DNA from: a bacterium
Lineage (GTDB): Bacteria > Pseudomonadota > Alphaproteobacteria > Sphingomonadales > Sphingomonadaceae
Assembly (NCBI GenBank): GCA_030824575.1
Contig: JAVBXL010000209.1
Location: 1-42,682, forward strand
Direction of reading: 5' to 3'
DNA: 42,682 bases
Both the position numbers and the translations under genes were made by a program. This document shows positions 17,626 to 26,195 of the stretch, piece after piece (the stretch's first letter is position 1; each line of letters starts with the position of its first letter). A model generated the notes under the pieces. That model was not told the origin of the DNA, ran no database searches, and worked only from the letters and a program-made list of their open reading frames with translations.

Positions 17626-18868
17626 AACGCAGCACCTGGACGGGATCGGTATTGGCGGCCTTAAAGGCCGGATAGAGCGTGGCGAGGAAGCTGAAGACCA
17701 GCGCCATGATGCAGATGACCGTGATCTCGACCGGATCGGGCTGCGAAGGCAATTCGGTCAGGAAGCGGATCGATGGGTCCCACAGATTCTGCCCCGTCAC
17801 GAACTGGATCGCATTGACCAGACTCTGGCGGAAGAACAGGAAGGTGAAGCCCAGCACCATGCCCGCCACCATGCCCAATGTGCCGATGGTGACGCCAACC
17901 GTCATGAAAATCTTGACCAGCCCCACCCGGCTTGCCCCCATCGTCCGCAAGATCGCGATGTCGCGTGTCTTGGCCCGCACCAGCATGATGAGCGAGGACA
18001 GGATGTTGAACACCGCCACCAGCACGATGATGGACAGCACGACGAACATCGCCACCCGCTCCACCGCCAGCGCCTCGAACAACGACGCGTTCATCTGCCG
18101 CCAGTCTGTGATGGCCGCCCGACCGGCGACCTTGCCCGCCAGCGGCTCCAATATCTGGCCCACCTTGTCGGGATCGACCGTCTCAACCTCGATCATGCTC
18201 ACGACATCGCCCAGCAGCAGCAGCGTTTGCGCATCCTGCACCGGCATGACGACCATCGCCTTGTCATAATCGTAGATGCCGACCTCGAAGATCGCCGACA
18301 CCTGATAGGCCACCTGCCGCGGCACGGTGCCGAACGGCGTCGATCGCCCCGCCGGATTCATGATGGTCAGGCTGTCGCCCAGTTGGACACCCAAATTCTC
18401 CGCCAGCCGCGACCCGATGCCGATCTTGCCCTCATTGGCGACCAGATTGTCGAGGCTACCGGCCAGAACCTTGCCCTTGAGCGTTTTATTGGCGCGAATG
18501 TCGGGCACGGTCATGCCGCGCACCAGCACCGCCTCCACCCGGCCGTTGAACGTCGCGAGCAGCGGCTGTTCGATCATCGGCGTGGCGCTGGTGACGCCGG
18601 GCGTCGCTCTCGCCTGCTTCAACACGGACTGCCAGTCGGGCAGGCGCCCGCCATAGCCCTGCACTACGGCATGGCCGTTCAAACCGACGATCTTTTCGAA
18701 CAGTTCGGCGCGAAAGCCGTTCATGACGCTCATGACGATGATGAGCGCGGCGACACCCAGCATGACGGCAGCCAGGCTGATGCCGGCGACGAGGAAGATG
18801 AACCCCTCCCCTTTGCCCGGCAACAGGTAGCGCTTGGCGATCATGCGTTCGTAACGGGATAGAATCAT
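17618..18868 (-). CDS. lolC: Lipoprotein-releasing ABC transporter, permease subunit LolC/E type
   Basis: A 416-residue inner-membrane permease with the LolC/LolE layout: one N-terminal membrane helix ([20 protein letters not shown]), a large periplasmic domain, and three C-terminal helices ([54 protein letters not shown]). It ends with the family motif [13 protein letters not shown]. Only one permease gene is present, as is usual in alphaproteobacteria where a single LolC/E-like protein is thought to form a homodimer with LolD. The ATG at 18868 ([18 protein letters not shown]) matches the family start; an earlier in-frame ATG at 18955 adds 29 unrelated residues. Symbol lolC is by convention; lolE or lolF would be as good. 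Confidence 0.92.
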   Translation of the reverse strand: MILSRYERMIAKRYLLPGKGEGFIFLVAGISLAAVMLGVAALIIVMSVMNGFRAELFEKIVGLNGHAVVQGYGGRLPDWQSVLKQARATPGVTSATPMIEQPLLATFNGRVEAVLVRGMTVPDIRANKTLKGKVLAGSLDNLVANEGKIGIGSRLAENLGVQLGDSLTIMNPAGRSTPFGTVPRQVAYQVSAIFEVGIYDYDKAMVVMPVQDAQTLLLLGDVVSMIEVETVDPDKVGQILEPLAGKVAGRAAITDWRQMNASLFEALAVERVAMFVVLSIIVLVAVFNILSSLIMLVRAKTRDIAILRTMGASRVGLVKIFMTVGVTIGTLGMVAGMVLGFTFLFFRQSLVNAIQFVTGQNLWDPSIRFLTELPSQPDPVEITVICIMALVFSFLATLYPAFKAANTDPVQVLRYE

Positions 18869-18983
18869 GTGGCGCGAACGGCCCCTTGCAGGATGGTCTG
18901 CCTGACGCTCTAGGCATGGAGGCCTATAACGGCAAGCATTGCCCGATTGTTGCATCGTGGCAACAGCGACGAACGGAAAATAG

Positions 18984-19187
18984 CACGGCCCGGATTTTGG
19001 CCGTGACTCGGCCCCGCGTCAGTCATAGCAAGACAATCGAAGCACAGGTAAAAGGCCGTGGTTCAGGGATACTGCATCCCGCTTCGAGCTTAGGGGGCTG
19101 AGAAGCGGTTGAGGCAGGCCAAGGGGGAGACGAGCAATCGTCCATTAAACACCCGGATCGTGAAAACACGATCCGGGTGTTTTTTAT
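18984..19187 (+). ncRNA. Candidate structured small RNA ending in an intrinsic terminator
   Basis: The region 18869-19281 has no credible protein gene but holds a chain of perfect hairpins on the plus strand. They are CACGGCC/GGCCGTG (18984-19005); GGGAT/ATCCC (19066-19080); CCGCTTC/GAAGCGG (19079-19108), which overlaps the previous one by two bases; GACGA-GCAA-TCGTC with a GNRA tetraloop (19129-19142); and a long terminator (19149-19187). GGCCGTG recurs at 19054-19060, so CACGGCC could switch partners. No plus-strand gene lies upstream, so the terminator must serve a transcript that starts here. The 5' end is a guess. I do not see tmRNA, RNase P, SRP or 6S landmarks. Family unknown. Confidence 0.55.
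19149..19187 (+). terminator. Strong intrinsic terminator
   Basis: A perfect 14-base-pair stem, ACACCCGGATCGTG against CACGATCCGGGTGT, with an AAAA loop and followed by TTTTT ATT. The preceding AA can extend the stem into the T-run. This is one of the two clearest terminators in the window and points to a plus-strand transcript that ends before the hsp20 promoter. Confidence 0.92.
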
Positions 19188-19281
19188 TGCCCCTTCTTTA
19201 CGGCATGATGACGGTGCGGGCGATGGGACAAAGCGTCCACCCCCCTGCCTTTCGCAACCGCGGGTCGGGTCGCGCCACCCT

Positions 19282-19309
19282 CTTGAAACCCCGGATGATC
19301 AAACCATAT
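19282..19309 (+). promoter_or_regulatory. Heat-shock (RpoH, sigma-32) promoter of hsp20
   Basis: CTTGAAA at 19282-19288 and CCATAT at 19304-19309, separated by 15 bases, match the RpoH consensus (CTTGAAA, then CCCATnT) closely. The expected transcription start is about 19316, giving an untranslated leader of about 90 bases before the Hsp20 start. The position before a small heat-shock gene agrees with the reading. Confidence 0.8.
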
Positions 19310-19315
19310 CCGGCT

Positions 19316-19408
19316 TGTGCAGTCGCCTTCATGGGACGGCACATCATAGCGCCGGACGCCTGATTCAGGGTTCGGTCCGTTCATTTTGCTCTGTGGGAGA
19401 TTATGACA
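19316..19408 (+). promoter_or_regulatory. ROSE-type RNA thermometer in hsp20 leader
   Basis: The leader between the RpoH promoter and the Hsp20 start ends in TTTTGCTCTGTGGGAGATT. The TTGCT (19386-19390) faces the Shine-Dalgarno GGGAG (19395-19399), the hallmark of the last hairpin of ROSE elements, which hides the ribosome site at low temperature and melts on heat shock. Upstream hairpins such as CCTG-ATT-CAGG fit the multi-stem ROSE layout. The family is established for alphaproteobacterial small heat-shock genes; membership here is from motif and position. Confidence 0.7.
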
Positions 19409-19876
19409 ATGCGTGCTTTTGACCTTACCCCCTATCGCCGCTCCACCGTGGGTTTCGATCGTCTGTTCGACCTGATCGAAAACAACGCCCGGCTGGCGCA
19501 GGGTGACAATTATCCGCCTTTCAACATCGAACGCCTGTCGGAGGATCGCTATCGCGTGACCCTGGCCGTCGCTGGCTTCCGCCCGGAAGAGATCGACATC
19601 ACCGCCCAGCAGAACCTGCTCCAGGTGATCGGTCGCAAGGATGAAGCCCCGTCGGCGGACCGCTCCAAATTCCTGCATGTCGGCATCGCCAACCGCAGCT
19701 TCGAGCGCCGCTTCGAACTCGCCGATTTCGTTCGGGTCGAAAAGGCTGACCTGGCCGACGGCCTGCTGATCGTCGAACTGGTCCGCGAAGTGCCCGAAGC
19801 GATGAAGCCCAAGAAGATCGCCGTCAATGGCGGCCAGTTGGTCGACATCAGCATCAAGGATCGCAACGCCGCCTGA
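19409..19876 (+). CDS. Hsp20-family small heat-shock protein
   Basis: A 155-residue ATP-independent chaperone of the alpha-crystallin/IbpA type, which holds unfolding proteins in soluble complexes. The N-terminus MRAFDLTPYRRSTVGFDRLFDL is typical of alphaproteobacterial class A small Hsps. The alpha-crystallin domain runs from about 30 to 125 (PPFNIERLSEDRYRVTLAVA, then ADGLLIVELVREVPEA) and is followed by a short tail with KKIAV in the place of the usual IxI/V motif. Two in-frame ATGs lie at 19403 and 19409; I prefer 19409 because GGGAG is about nine bases before it but only three before the first. Control is by an RpoH promoter and a ROSE-type leader, and a terminator follows. Confidence 0.94.
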   Translation: MRAFDLTPYRRSTVGFDRLFDLIENNARLAQGDNYPPFNIERLSEDRYRVTLAVAGFRPEEIDITAQQNLLQVIGRKDEAPSADRSKFLHVGIANRSFERRFELADFVRVEKADLADGLLIVELVREVPEAMKPKKIAVNGGQLVDISIKDRNAA

Positions 19877-19898
19877 TCCCGGCATCGATGCGAAAATG

Positions 19899-19929
19899 AA
19901 GGGCGCGTGCCATAAGGCCGCGCCCTTTT
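19899..19929 (+). terminator. Intrinsic terminator of hsp20
   Basis: AAGGGCGCG pairs with CGCGCCCTT (19899-19907 and 19919-19927), extended inwards by GCC-ATAA-GGC past one bulged base, and followed by TTC. It lies between the converging hsp20 and kup genes, and its A/T-flanked symmetry would allow use from both sides. Confidence 0.75.
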
Positions 19930-21857
19930 CATATCTCGACCTGGCTGCCTAGTTCCACGACGCGGTTGGTGGGCAGGCGGAAAAACTCCATCGCGCTTTC
20001 CGCGTTTCGCAGCATCCAGGCGAAGATCTTCTCCCGCCACAGCGGCATCCCCGGCTTGGCCGATGGTAACAGCGTCTGACGGGCCAGGAAGAAGCTGGTG
20101 TCCATCATCTTGAACGCCTGCCCGCAACCAGTGACATTCTTGAGCGCGGCGGGAACATCGGGTTCCTGCATGAAGCCATATTGCAGCACCATGCGGAAGA
20201 AACCTCGGCCCAGATCCTCCAGCTTGCACCGGCCGTCATCCTCGACCACCGGCACGTCCCTGATCTTGACCGTCAGCAATATGACCCGCTCGTGCAACAC
20301 CTTGTTGTGCTTGAGGTTGTGGAGCAGCGCATGGGGCACGCCATCGGGCGTTGACGTCATGAACACCGCCGTACCGGGCACCCGCACCGCGCTATTGGCG
20401 GCGGACGCGACGAAGACGGGGATCGGCATCGCCGCTTCCCGCAACCTGTCCTGCACCAGTCGGCGTCCCCGCGACCAGGTGGTCAACAGGGTGAAGATGA
20501 CGAAGCCGATCAGCAGCGGGAACCAGCCGCCGTCCGGCACCTTGGTCAGGTTCGCCGCCAGATAGGCGCCGTCCACCAGGTAGAAGATCGCCAGCACGGG
20601 CGCTGCATAATACCATTTCCAGTGCCACAGGCGGTACAGCACGACGGTCAGCAGCACATTGTCGATGAACATCGCGCCGGTCACCGCGATGCCATAGGCC
20701 GCGGTCAGGTTGGACGAGGTCTTGAACGTCAGCACCAACAGGATCACCATCACCATCAAACCCCAGTTGATGAGGGGGATGTAGATCTGGCCCGCGGTCG
20801 ATGCGCTGGTATGTTCGATTCGCAGGCGTGGCATGAAACCCAGTTGGATCGCCTGTTGCGTCACGGAAAAGGCGCCGGAAATCACGGCCTGCGATGCGAT
20901 GATAGCGGCGAGCGTCGCCAGCACGATCAGCGGCAATTGGCCCCATTGCGGCGCCAGATTATAGAAGGGGCTATGCAGCGCGGCGGCACCCTCACGGAAC
21001 AGCAGCGCGCCCTGCCCCATATAGTTCAGCATCAGCGCGGGCAGCACGAAGGCGAGCCAGGACACACGGATCGGGTTGCGGCCGAAATGGCCCATATCGG
21101 CATAGAGCGCCTCGGCCCCCGTCACCGCCAGCACGACCGACCCCAGCGCCAGGAAGGCCGGCAGCGGATCGGTGACAAAGAACATCACCGCCCAATAGGG
21201 ATTGAATGCGAAGAGGATGCCCGGCGTCTTGATGATCGAAAGGACGCCCAGCGCCGCGATCGTCACGAAATAGAGCAGCATGATCGGGCCGAAAAAGGCC
21301 GCGACCTTGTTGGTGCCCAGCCCCTGAATCCAGAACAGGCCGACCAGGATGACCACCGCCACCGGCAGGATCACGGGTGCCAGGTTTGGATTGTAGACGG
21401 TAAGCCCCTCGACCGCCGACAGCACGGACACAGCCGGGGTAATCATCGAGTCGCCATAGAAAAGCGCGGTAGCGAATACGCCCAGCAGCACGATACCGCG
21501 TGACCATCGCTGCGTCTTGGTCTGGCCGTTGATCAGCGCCAGCAAAGCCAGGCTGCCGCCTTCGCCTTTATTGTCCGCCCGCATGATGATGCTGACATAT
21601 TTCAGCGTCACCACCAGCATCATCGACCAGAACATCAGGCTGATGACGCCCAATATATGATCGGGGTCCAGCGTCAGCTTGTGATGGCCGGCGAAAGTTT
21701 CGCGAAAGGCGTAGAGCGGACTGGTGCCGATGTCGCCGAACACGATACCGATCGCGCCTACTACCAGTTTCAGCGTAGCCTTCTGCCGCGCATGACCATG
21801 ACCGCCCTGCTCCTCGTCATCGGAAGCCGGGGCAGTATTGGGAAGGAGGTCAGCCAT
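19929..21857 (-). CDS. kup: Low-affinity potassium uptake protein Kup
   Basis: A 642-residue Kup (HAK/KUP/KT) potassium transporter that takes up K+ with protons across the inner membrane. The N-terminus has the family signature [20 protein letters not shown] at about 32-52, then about twelve hydrophobic segments up to about residue 455. The rest is a soluble C-terminal domain with [25 protein letters not shown] and the end motif [18 protein letters not shown]. Length and motifs are normal for bacterial Kup. No other potassium gene is nearby. The start at 21857 has only a weak ribosome-binding site, but no better one is seen before the signature. Confidence 0.95.
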   Translation of the reverse strand: MADLLPNTAPASDDEEQGGHGHARQKATLKLVVGAIGIVFGDIGTSPLYAFRETFAGHHKLTLDPDHILGVISLMFWSMMLVVTLKYVSIIMRADNKGEGGSLALLALINGQTKTQRWSRGIVLLGVFATALFYGDSMITPAVSVLSAVEGLTVYNPNLAPVILPVAVVILVGLFWIQGLGTNKVAAFFGPIMLLYFVTIAALGVLSIIKTPGILFAFNPYWAVMFFVTDPLPAFLALGSVVLAVTGAEALYADMGHFGRNPIRVSWLAFVLPALMLNYMGQGALLFREGAAALHSPFYNLAPQWGQLPLIVLATLAAIIASQAVISGAFSVTQQAIQLGFMPRLRIEHTSASTAGQIYIPLINWGLMVMVILLVLTFKTSSNLTAAYGIAVTGAMFIDNVLLTVVLYRLWHWKWYYAAPVLAIFYLVDGAYLAANLTKVPDGGWFPLLIGFVIFTLLTTWSRGRRLVQDRLREAAMPIPVFVASAANSAVRVPGTAVFMTSTPDGVPHALLHNLKHNKVLHERVILLTVKIRDVPVVEDDGRCKLEDLGRGFFRMVLQYGFMQEPDVPAALKNVTGCGQAFKMMDTSFFLARQTLLPSAKPGMPLWREKIFAWMLRNAESAMEFFRLPTNRVVELGSQVEI

Positions 21858-21979
21858 GAAGGATCATGCTCGTATCGACACCCATAGGGGGGCGACGGCG
21901 GAATAGTCCGCTTGTCCCCTGTAAACCGCCGCGCCCTATCATGGCTCCGGAAGGCGCGCAATGCGAACGCTGCACTGCA

Positions 21980-22624
21980 TCATGGCCGGGCTGGAGCGCC
22001 CGTAGCCAGCATCGCATCGATACGCGCGATATTGGCTTCCAGTTCCGCTTTCACCTTGCTCCCGGTCGGTGCGCTGGCGGCCAGCGGTGCCCATAAGTCG
22101 CGCGCCGCCTGCAACTGACCGTTGCGGGCCAGGGCCAGGCCATAGAAATAACGGGGTGCCGGCCCGTCCGGGTCCAGCGTCAGCGCACGGCGATAGGCGA
22201 AGTCCGCGCCGGGCGACACCACGCCGTCGGCATGGGCGACCAGGGCATTGCCCAGTCCCAGCCAAAGATTGGAATCATCGGGCGTCGCGCGCAGGCCAGA
22301 CAGCAGGACATTGGCCGCCTCGCGGGTTTTGCCCTGCCGACCCAGGCCATCGGACATCATCAGCCATTGGCCAGCCGGGCCATAGCGTTCGGCCAGCCCG
22401 CGGCGTTGTTCGGCCAGCTTCTCGTCAAACTTGTCGCCCGCGCTCTCCCTGCTGGCACGCGGCGCGCCCGCCAGGCCCGGATTGCCCTGCCAGGCATAGC
22501 CGGCAAGACCCAGCAGCAGGGCCGCCGCGCTGATCTCCCGCGCCGATCGGGGAATACGACCGATCACCAGCAAGGCGATAAATCCAACGGCGGCCAGGCC
22601 GAAGGCGATGAACCAGCCGGTCAT
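21980..22624 (-). CDS. ccmI: Cytochrome c biogenesis TPR protein CcmI
   Basis: A 214-residue membrane-anchored protein, last in the cytochrome c maturation operon. Two N-terminal membrane helices (TGWFIAFGLAAVGFIALLVIG and ISAAALLLGLAGYAW) are followed by a TPR region with EAANVLLSGLRATPDDSNLWL and FAYRRALTLDPDGPAPRYF. CcmI presents apocytochrome to the CcmF/CcmH haem ligation complex. It is short compared with the long CcmI/CycH proteins, being similar to the minimal form. The start at 22624 overlaps the ccmH stop (ATGA) and has GGAGGAAG upstream. Assignment rests on TPR layout plus position; the sequence alone would only give a TPR membrane protein. Confidence 0.85.
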   Translation of the reverse strand: MTGWFIAFGLAAVGFIALLVIGRIPRSAREISAAALLLGLAGYAWQGNPGLAGAPRASRESAGDKFDEKLAEQRRGLAERYGPAGQWLMMSDGLGRQGKTREAANVLLSGLRATPDDSNLWLGLGNALVAHADGVVSPGADFAYRRALTLDPDGPAPRYFYGLALARNGQLQAARDLWAPLAASAPTGSKVKAELEANIARIDAMLATGAPARP

Positions 22625-23031
22625 GCCCGCTTCCTCCGTTTGATCCGTCCACGCAACAGCAGCAGGCCAAGGCCCAGCAGCAGCACCGGCGCGGCCCAGA
22701 GCGGCCACAGGATCGGCGCGGCGGTCGGTTCATAACTGACCCAGTCGCCATAGCGGGCGATCAGCCAACTGCGGATCACTTCGGGCTGCTCGCCCGCCAT
22801 GATCCGCTCGCGAATCTGCGATCGCATGTCGCCCGCCATGCTGGCGCCGGAATCGGCGATCGACTGGCTTTGGCAGGTCAGGCAGCGGATGGTTTCCATC
22901 AGCGCCTTCGCCTTGCGCTCCAGCGCCGGGTCGGCGATCTGCCGGTCGGCATAGGGGGCAGGCGGCAGCGCGGTCTGCGCACTCACGGGAGTTATGAAAA
23001 GCGCCAGCAGCACAGCGAGGATCAGCTTCAT
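22621..23031 (-). CDS. ccmH: Cytochrome c-type biogenesis protein CcmH
   Basis: A 136-residue thiol-disulfide protein of the haem ligation complex. A signal peptide (LILAVLLALFITPVSAQ) is followed by the CcmH/CycL domain with Cys50 and Cys53 in RCLTCQSQSIADS, which keeps the apocytochrome CxxCH cysteines reduced, and then MRSQIRERIMAGE and RYGDWVSYEP. A C-terminal membrane helix (ILWPLWAAPVLLLGLGLLL) ends in a basic tail. The length is that of the short CcmH form lacking a fused TPR part, which here is the separate ccmI. It overlaps ccmG upstream and ccmI downstream by four bases each. Confidence 0.96.
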   Translation of the reverse strand: MKLILAVLLALFITPVSAQTALPPAPYADRQIADPALERKAKALMETIRCLTCQSQSIADSGASMAGDMRSQIRERIMAGEQPEVIRSWLIARYGDWVSYEPTAAPILWPLWAAPVLLLGLGLLLLRGRIKRRKRA

Positions 23032-23555
23032 TGCGCGTCCTTCAGCTTTTGCAGGATCATCGGCACGTCGTCGGCGCGGATGTCGCCGATATGCTGATGG
23101 GCGATCCGCCCCCGGCCATCGATCACGAAGGTTTCCGGCACACCCGACGATCCAAGCGCCATCTGCACCGCGCTGCGGGCGTCGAGGCCAATCCGGGCAT
23201 AGGGATTGCCGTTGCGTTTGAGGAAAGCGTCCACGTCGGGCCGAGCGTCGCGGATGGCGATGGCGTCGATCTGCGCGCCGGACTTCTGGAGCGCTTCAAG
23301 TTGCGGCGCTTCGGCGGCACAGGGCACGCACCAACTGGCGAAGATGTTGAGCAAGCGCGGCTTGCCTGTCGCAAGCTGGGCGCTGGCCAGCGCCGGACGG
23401 TCGCTGGCCGCCGCAGGCAGGCTGAAGGTTGGCAGGGGCTGGCCGACCAGGCGCGAATGGATGACGCGGTCGTCGGGCTTGAACAGGCCGCTGGCGAACA
23501 GGCCGATAAAGCCCAGGAACAGCGCCAGCGGCAACCAGATCAGCAGTCGCCTCAT
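23028..23555 (-). CDS. ccmG: Thiol:disulfide interchange protein CcmG/DsbE
   Basis: A 175-residue membrane-anchored thioredoxin-like protein that reduces apocytochrome c or CcmH during haem attachment. One N-terminal membrane helix (LLIWLPLALFLGFIGLFASG) is followed by the periplasmic domain. This carries LVGQPLPTFSLP, the active site WCVPC with Cys76 and Cys79, and GVPETFVIDGRGRIAHQHIG, including the cis-proline loop of the family. The start at 23555 overlaps the ccmF stop as ATGA, preferred over a longer reading frame that begins inside ccmF. It sits in the normal ccmF-G-H order. Confidence 0.96.
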   Translation of the reverse strand: MRRLLIWLPLALFLGFIGLFASGLFKPDDRVIHSRLVGQPLPTFSLPAAASDRPALASAQLATGKPRLLNIFASWCVPCAAEAPQLEALQKSGAQIDAIAIRDARPDVDAFLKRNGNPYARIGLDARSAVQMALGSSGVPETFVIDGRGRIAHQHIGDIRADDVPMILQKLKDAQ

Positions 23556-25480
23556 AGCCGCGCCTCCCGCGCGCGCCATTTCATCAGCCAGCCGCGCCGT
23601 TCGCGACCGACCAGCGCCAGCGCGCCGCCCAGCGCGATCATGATGCCGCCCAGCCAGATCAGCGTCACGAACGGCTTCCACCAGATGCGCAACTGCCAAC
23701 GGCCGCCCTCAACCTCTTCGCCCAGCACGACATAGAGCTGGCCGTCCCAACGGGTCAGCAAGGCCGCCTCGCTGGTGCTGGTCGGGGGCGAGGCGAAGAA
23801 GCGCGACTGCGGCCGGATCAGCACCGAAGACCCGCCGCGGCTGGCGTCCATGTCCGCCTGCAACGCGGTCCAGTTGTCCCCCGCGATCGGCATGATCTGG
23901 CGGAAGCGCAGCGACCAGCCGGCGGTTTGGATCACGTCGCCGGGACGGGCGGCCACCAGCTTTTCGACCGTGAAGGCCGAATCGCAAGCCATGCCGGCCA
24001 GGCTGACCGCGCAGCCCAGATGGGCGACGACCATGCCATAGGTGAAGAGCGGGGTGCGCAGCAGCTTGCGCTTCCACAGCGGAGCAAAGCTGCCGACGCC
24101 CACCGCGACCGCGATGACGAGGCCGAGGAAGGGCAGGATGCCGATGCGGCCCCAGGCGAAGAGAGACAGGGAGATGGACACCAGCAGCGCGATGCACAGC
24201 GGGACCAGCAATCGTTTTCCAACAGCCCGCGCCTGGTCCTTGCGCCAGCGGGTGAGCGGCCCTGCGGCCATCGCCACCATCAGCGCCAGCGCGATCGGCC
24301 CGGCAATCCGGTCGAAATAGGGCGCGCCGACCGACACTTTATGCCCAAAGGCTTCGGTCATCAGCGGATAGAGGGTGCCGATCAGGACCAGACCCAATAT
24401 GACCGTCAGCAGCAGATTATTGACCACCAACATGGTTTCGCGGCTGACCAGTTCGAACGGCGCGCCTTCACGTACCGATCCGATCCGCCAGCCGAACAGC
24501 GCCAGTGCGCCGCCGATATAAAGGGCGAGCAGACCCAGGATGAAGCTGCCCCGCGTCGGATCGACGGCGAAGGCGTGGACGCTGGTGAGGATACCCGACC
24601 GCACCAGGAAGGTGCCGACCATCGACATGGAGAAAGCGACCACCGCCAGCATCACCGTCCACGCGCGCAAGGCGTCGCGGGTCGCCAGCACGGTGACGCT
24701 ATGGAGCAGCGCCGTCGCCGCCAGCCAGGGCATGAGCGACGCATTCTCGACCGGGTCCCAGAACCACCAGCCGCCCCAGCCCAGTTCATAATAGGCCCAA
24801 TAGCTGCCCGCCGTGATGCCCAGCGTCAGCAGCACCCATGCGCCCAGCACCCAAGGGCGCATGGCGCGGGCAAAGGCGGCGTCGACCTGCCGCGTCAGCA
24901 GCGCGCCGATGGCGAAGGAAAAGGCGACCGACAGCCCGACATAGCCGAGGTAAAGCGTGGGCGGATGGAATGCCAGGCCAGGGTCTTGCAGCAGCGGGTT
25001 CAGCCCCTGTCCGTCCGCAGGTGCCGGATCGATCCGCGCGAAGGGATTGGAGGAGAAAAGGAGGAAGGCATAAAAACCGAGCGAAATAGCCGCCTGCCCG
25101 CCCAAGGTCGCCATATGGGCGTTCCGCTGCAACGCCCGCTCGAACAGGGCGACGGCGGCGCCCGCCACGCCCATCACCGTCACCCACAGCAGCATCGAGC
25201 CTTCGTGATTGCCCCACGTGCCGGCGAATTTGTAGAGCCACGGCTTCATCGAATGGCTGTTGGTGACGACCAGCAGCACCGACATGTCGGAGCGCAGGAA
25301 CAGCGTAATGAGCGACGCAAAGGCGATCGCGGTCAGCACGCCCTGCGCCACGGCGGCGGGACGGACGGCTGCGAGCAGGTCGGGCTTGCCGCCCTTGAGG
25401 CCCGCAAAGGCCAGGACGAGTTGGAGCAACGCCAGCGACGCGGCGAGCCAGAGCGCGGCGAGGCCCGTTTCGGCGATCAT
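23552..25480 (-). CDS. ccmF: Haem lyase subunit CcmF
   Basis: A 642-residue polytopic membrane protein that, with CcmH and CcmI, ligates haem to apocytochrome c in the periplasm. The haem-handling WWD motif is present in ELGWGGWWFWDPVENASLMP, with about fourteen hydrophobic segments overall and a periplasmic domain near the C-terminus (about 490-600). I chose the ATG at 25480 (MIAETGLAALWLAAS), which matches the usual CcmF beginning and has GAGGAA at an acceptable distance; an ATG at 25501 adds seven residues. It is separated from ccmE by 136 bases that contain a REP-like element, the only real gap in the ccm cluster. Confidence 0.96.
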   Translation of the reverse strand: MIAETGLAALWLAASLALLQLVLAFAGLKGGKPDLLAAVRPAAVAQGVLTAIAFASLITLFLRSDMSVLLVVTNSHSMKPWLYKFAGTWGNHEGSMLLWVTVMGVAGAAVALFERALQRNAHMATLGGQAAISLGFYAFLLFSSNPFARIDPAPADGQGLNPLLQDPGLAFHPPTLYLGYVGLSVAFSFAIGALLTRQVDAAFARAMRPWVLGAWVLLTLGITAGSYWAYYELGWGGWWFWDPVENASLMPWLAATALLHSVTVLATRDALRAWTVMLAVVAFSMSMVGTFLVRSGILTSVHAFAVDPTRGSFILGLLALYIGGALALFGWRIGSVREGAPFELVSRETMLVVNNLLLTVILGLVLIGTLYPLMTEAFGHKVSVGAPYFDRIAGPIALALMVAMAAGPLTRWRKDQARAVGKRLLVPLCIALLVSISLSLFAWGRIGILPFLGLVIAVAVGVGSFAPLWKRKLLRTPLFTYGMVVAHLGCAVSLAGMACDSAFTVEKLVAARPGDVIQTAGWSLRFRQIMPIAGDNWTALQADMDASRGGSSVLIRPQSRFFASPPTSTSEAALLTRWDGQLYVVLGEEVEGGRWQLRIWWKPFVTLIWLGGIMIALGGALALVGRERRGWLMKWRAREARL

Positions 25481-25505
25481 GCAGGTTCGTTCCTCATCCA
25501 ATCAG

Positions 25506-25601
25506 CCGTTCGGGCTGAGCGAAGTCGAAGCCCTCCACCGAACGAAGAGAGGTGCTTCGCCATGCTCAGCATAGCCCTTCGACTTCGCTCAGGGCGAACG
25601 G
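25506..25601. repeat. REP-like inverted repeat inside the ccm operon
   Basis: Two 29-base arms (25506-25534 and 25573-25601) are inverted copies around a 38-base loop. The shared core is CTGAGCGAAGTCGAAG. Each arm can also fold alone: the first pairs GGGCT with AGCCC, the second pairs CCCT with AGGG. The two arms thus differ at paired positions in a way that keeps the hairpin. This is a known type of dispersed intergenic repeat in sphingomonads. It separates ccmE from ccmF in an otherwise overlapping operon. Confidence 0.85.
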
Positions 25602-25616
25602 CGTTTGAGAAACACC

Positions 25617-26063
25617 TCACCGTTCCGCCTTCATCTCATGCGTGCTTTCATTATAGCTCATGCCTTCCAGTTCGCGGGGCATGTAGCGTTCGTCATGCTT
25701 GGCGAGCAGGTTGGTGGCGACGAAAATGCCTTTGGCATCGAACGATCCCTCCGCCACGACGCCGCTGCCTTCCTTGAACAGGTCGGGCGCGATGCCGCTG
25801 AAGGTCGCCGGAACGGTTGCCTTGCCATCCGTCACGTCGAACCGGATGGTGACGCCGTCGGCCGCGCGCTTGAGGCTGTTCTTGACCACCATGCCGCCCA
25901 GCCGGACGGCCTTGCCCGGTTCGACACCCTTCGTCCTGACGTCGTTGGGCGCGTAGAAATAAGCGGCCTCATCTTTGAGCGCCGAGGCCGCGAGCAGCCC
26001 CGCCCCCACCAGCGCCACCAGCGCCGCGAGCGCCAGAATGAGTCTTTGATGTTTCGCCTTCAT
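25617..26063 (-). CDS. ccmE: Cytochrome c-type biogenesis haem chaperone CcmE
   Basis: A 148-residue periplasmic haem chaperone anchored by one N-terminal helix (LILALAALVALVGAGLLAAS). Haem is bound covalently through a His, here His123 in LLAKHDERYMP, with the conserved Tyr127. The OB-fold body shows FYAPNDV, VRLGGMVVKNS and the VPATFSGIAPDLFKEGSGVVAEG stretch typical of the family. Haem is received from CcmC/CcmD and passed to CcmF. The ATG at 26063 overlaps the ccmD stop (ATGA). The C-terminal tail after the haem site is short and charged. Confidence 0.97.
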   Translation of the reverse strand: MKAKHQRLILALAALVALVGAGLLAASALKDEAAYFYAPNDVRTKGVEPGKAVRLGGMVVKNSLKRAADGVTIRFDVTDGKATVPATFSGIAPDLFKEGSGVVAEGSFDAKGIFVATNLLAKHDERYMPRELEGMSYNESTHEMKAER

Positions 26064-26194
26064 GTCCGGTCAGACACCTGATCGGCCCGCTTTTCAGCGC
26101 CACGCATCGCGCGCCAACTGACGACACTAACAATCGCCGTGCCCGCCAGCGTCACCGCATAAGCGGCGATCACGAAAGCCCATTGGTTCATCAT
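26060..26194 (-). CDS. ccmD: Haem exporter accessory protein CcmD
   Basis: A 44-residue protein, MMNQWAFVIAAYAVTLAG at its start, with one membrane helix and a basic, charged C-terminus (WRAMRGAEKRADQ). This is the size, topology and Trp/Ala/Tyr-rich beginning of CcmD, which holds CcmC and CcmE together for release of haem-loaded CcmE. AGAGG stands five bases before the first of two consecutive ATG codons. The stop overlaps the ccmE start by four bases and the gene begins one base after the ccmC stop. Assignment is from size, topology and position, as CcmD proteins share little sequence. Confidence 0.88.
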   Translation of the reverse strand: MMNQWAFVIAAYAVTLAGTAIVSVVSWRAMRGAEKRADQVSDRT

Positions 26195-26195
26195 T

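Noticed and set aside
18886..19101. A 71-codon open frame before hsp20
   Set aside because: No ribosome site, no domain, and it crosses the hairpins of the candidate RNA; composition looks non-coding.
18984..19187. Identity as tmRNA, 6S RNA or SRP RNA
   Set aside because: No tag-peptide reading frame, no long rod-like complementarity between ends, and no SRP loop motifs could be found. It is left as an unknown RNA.
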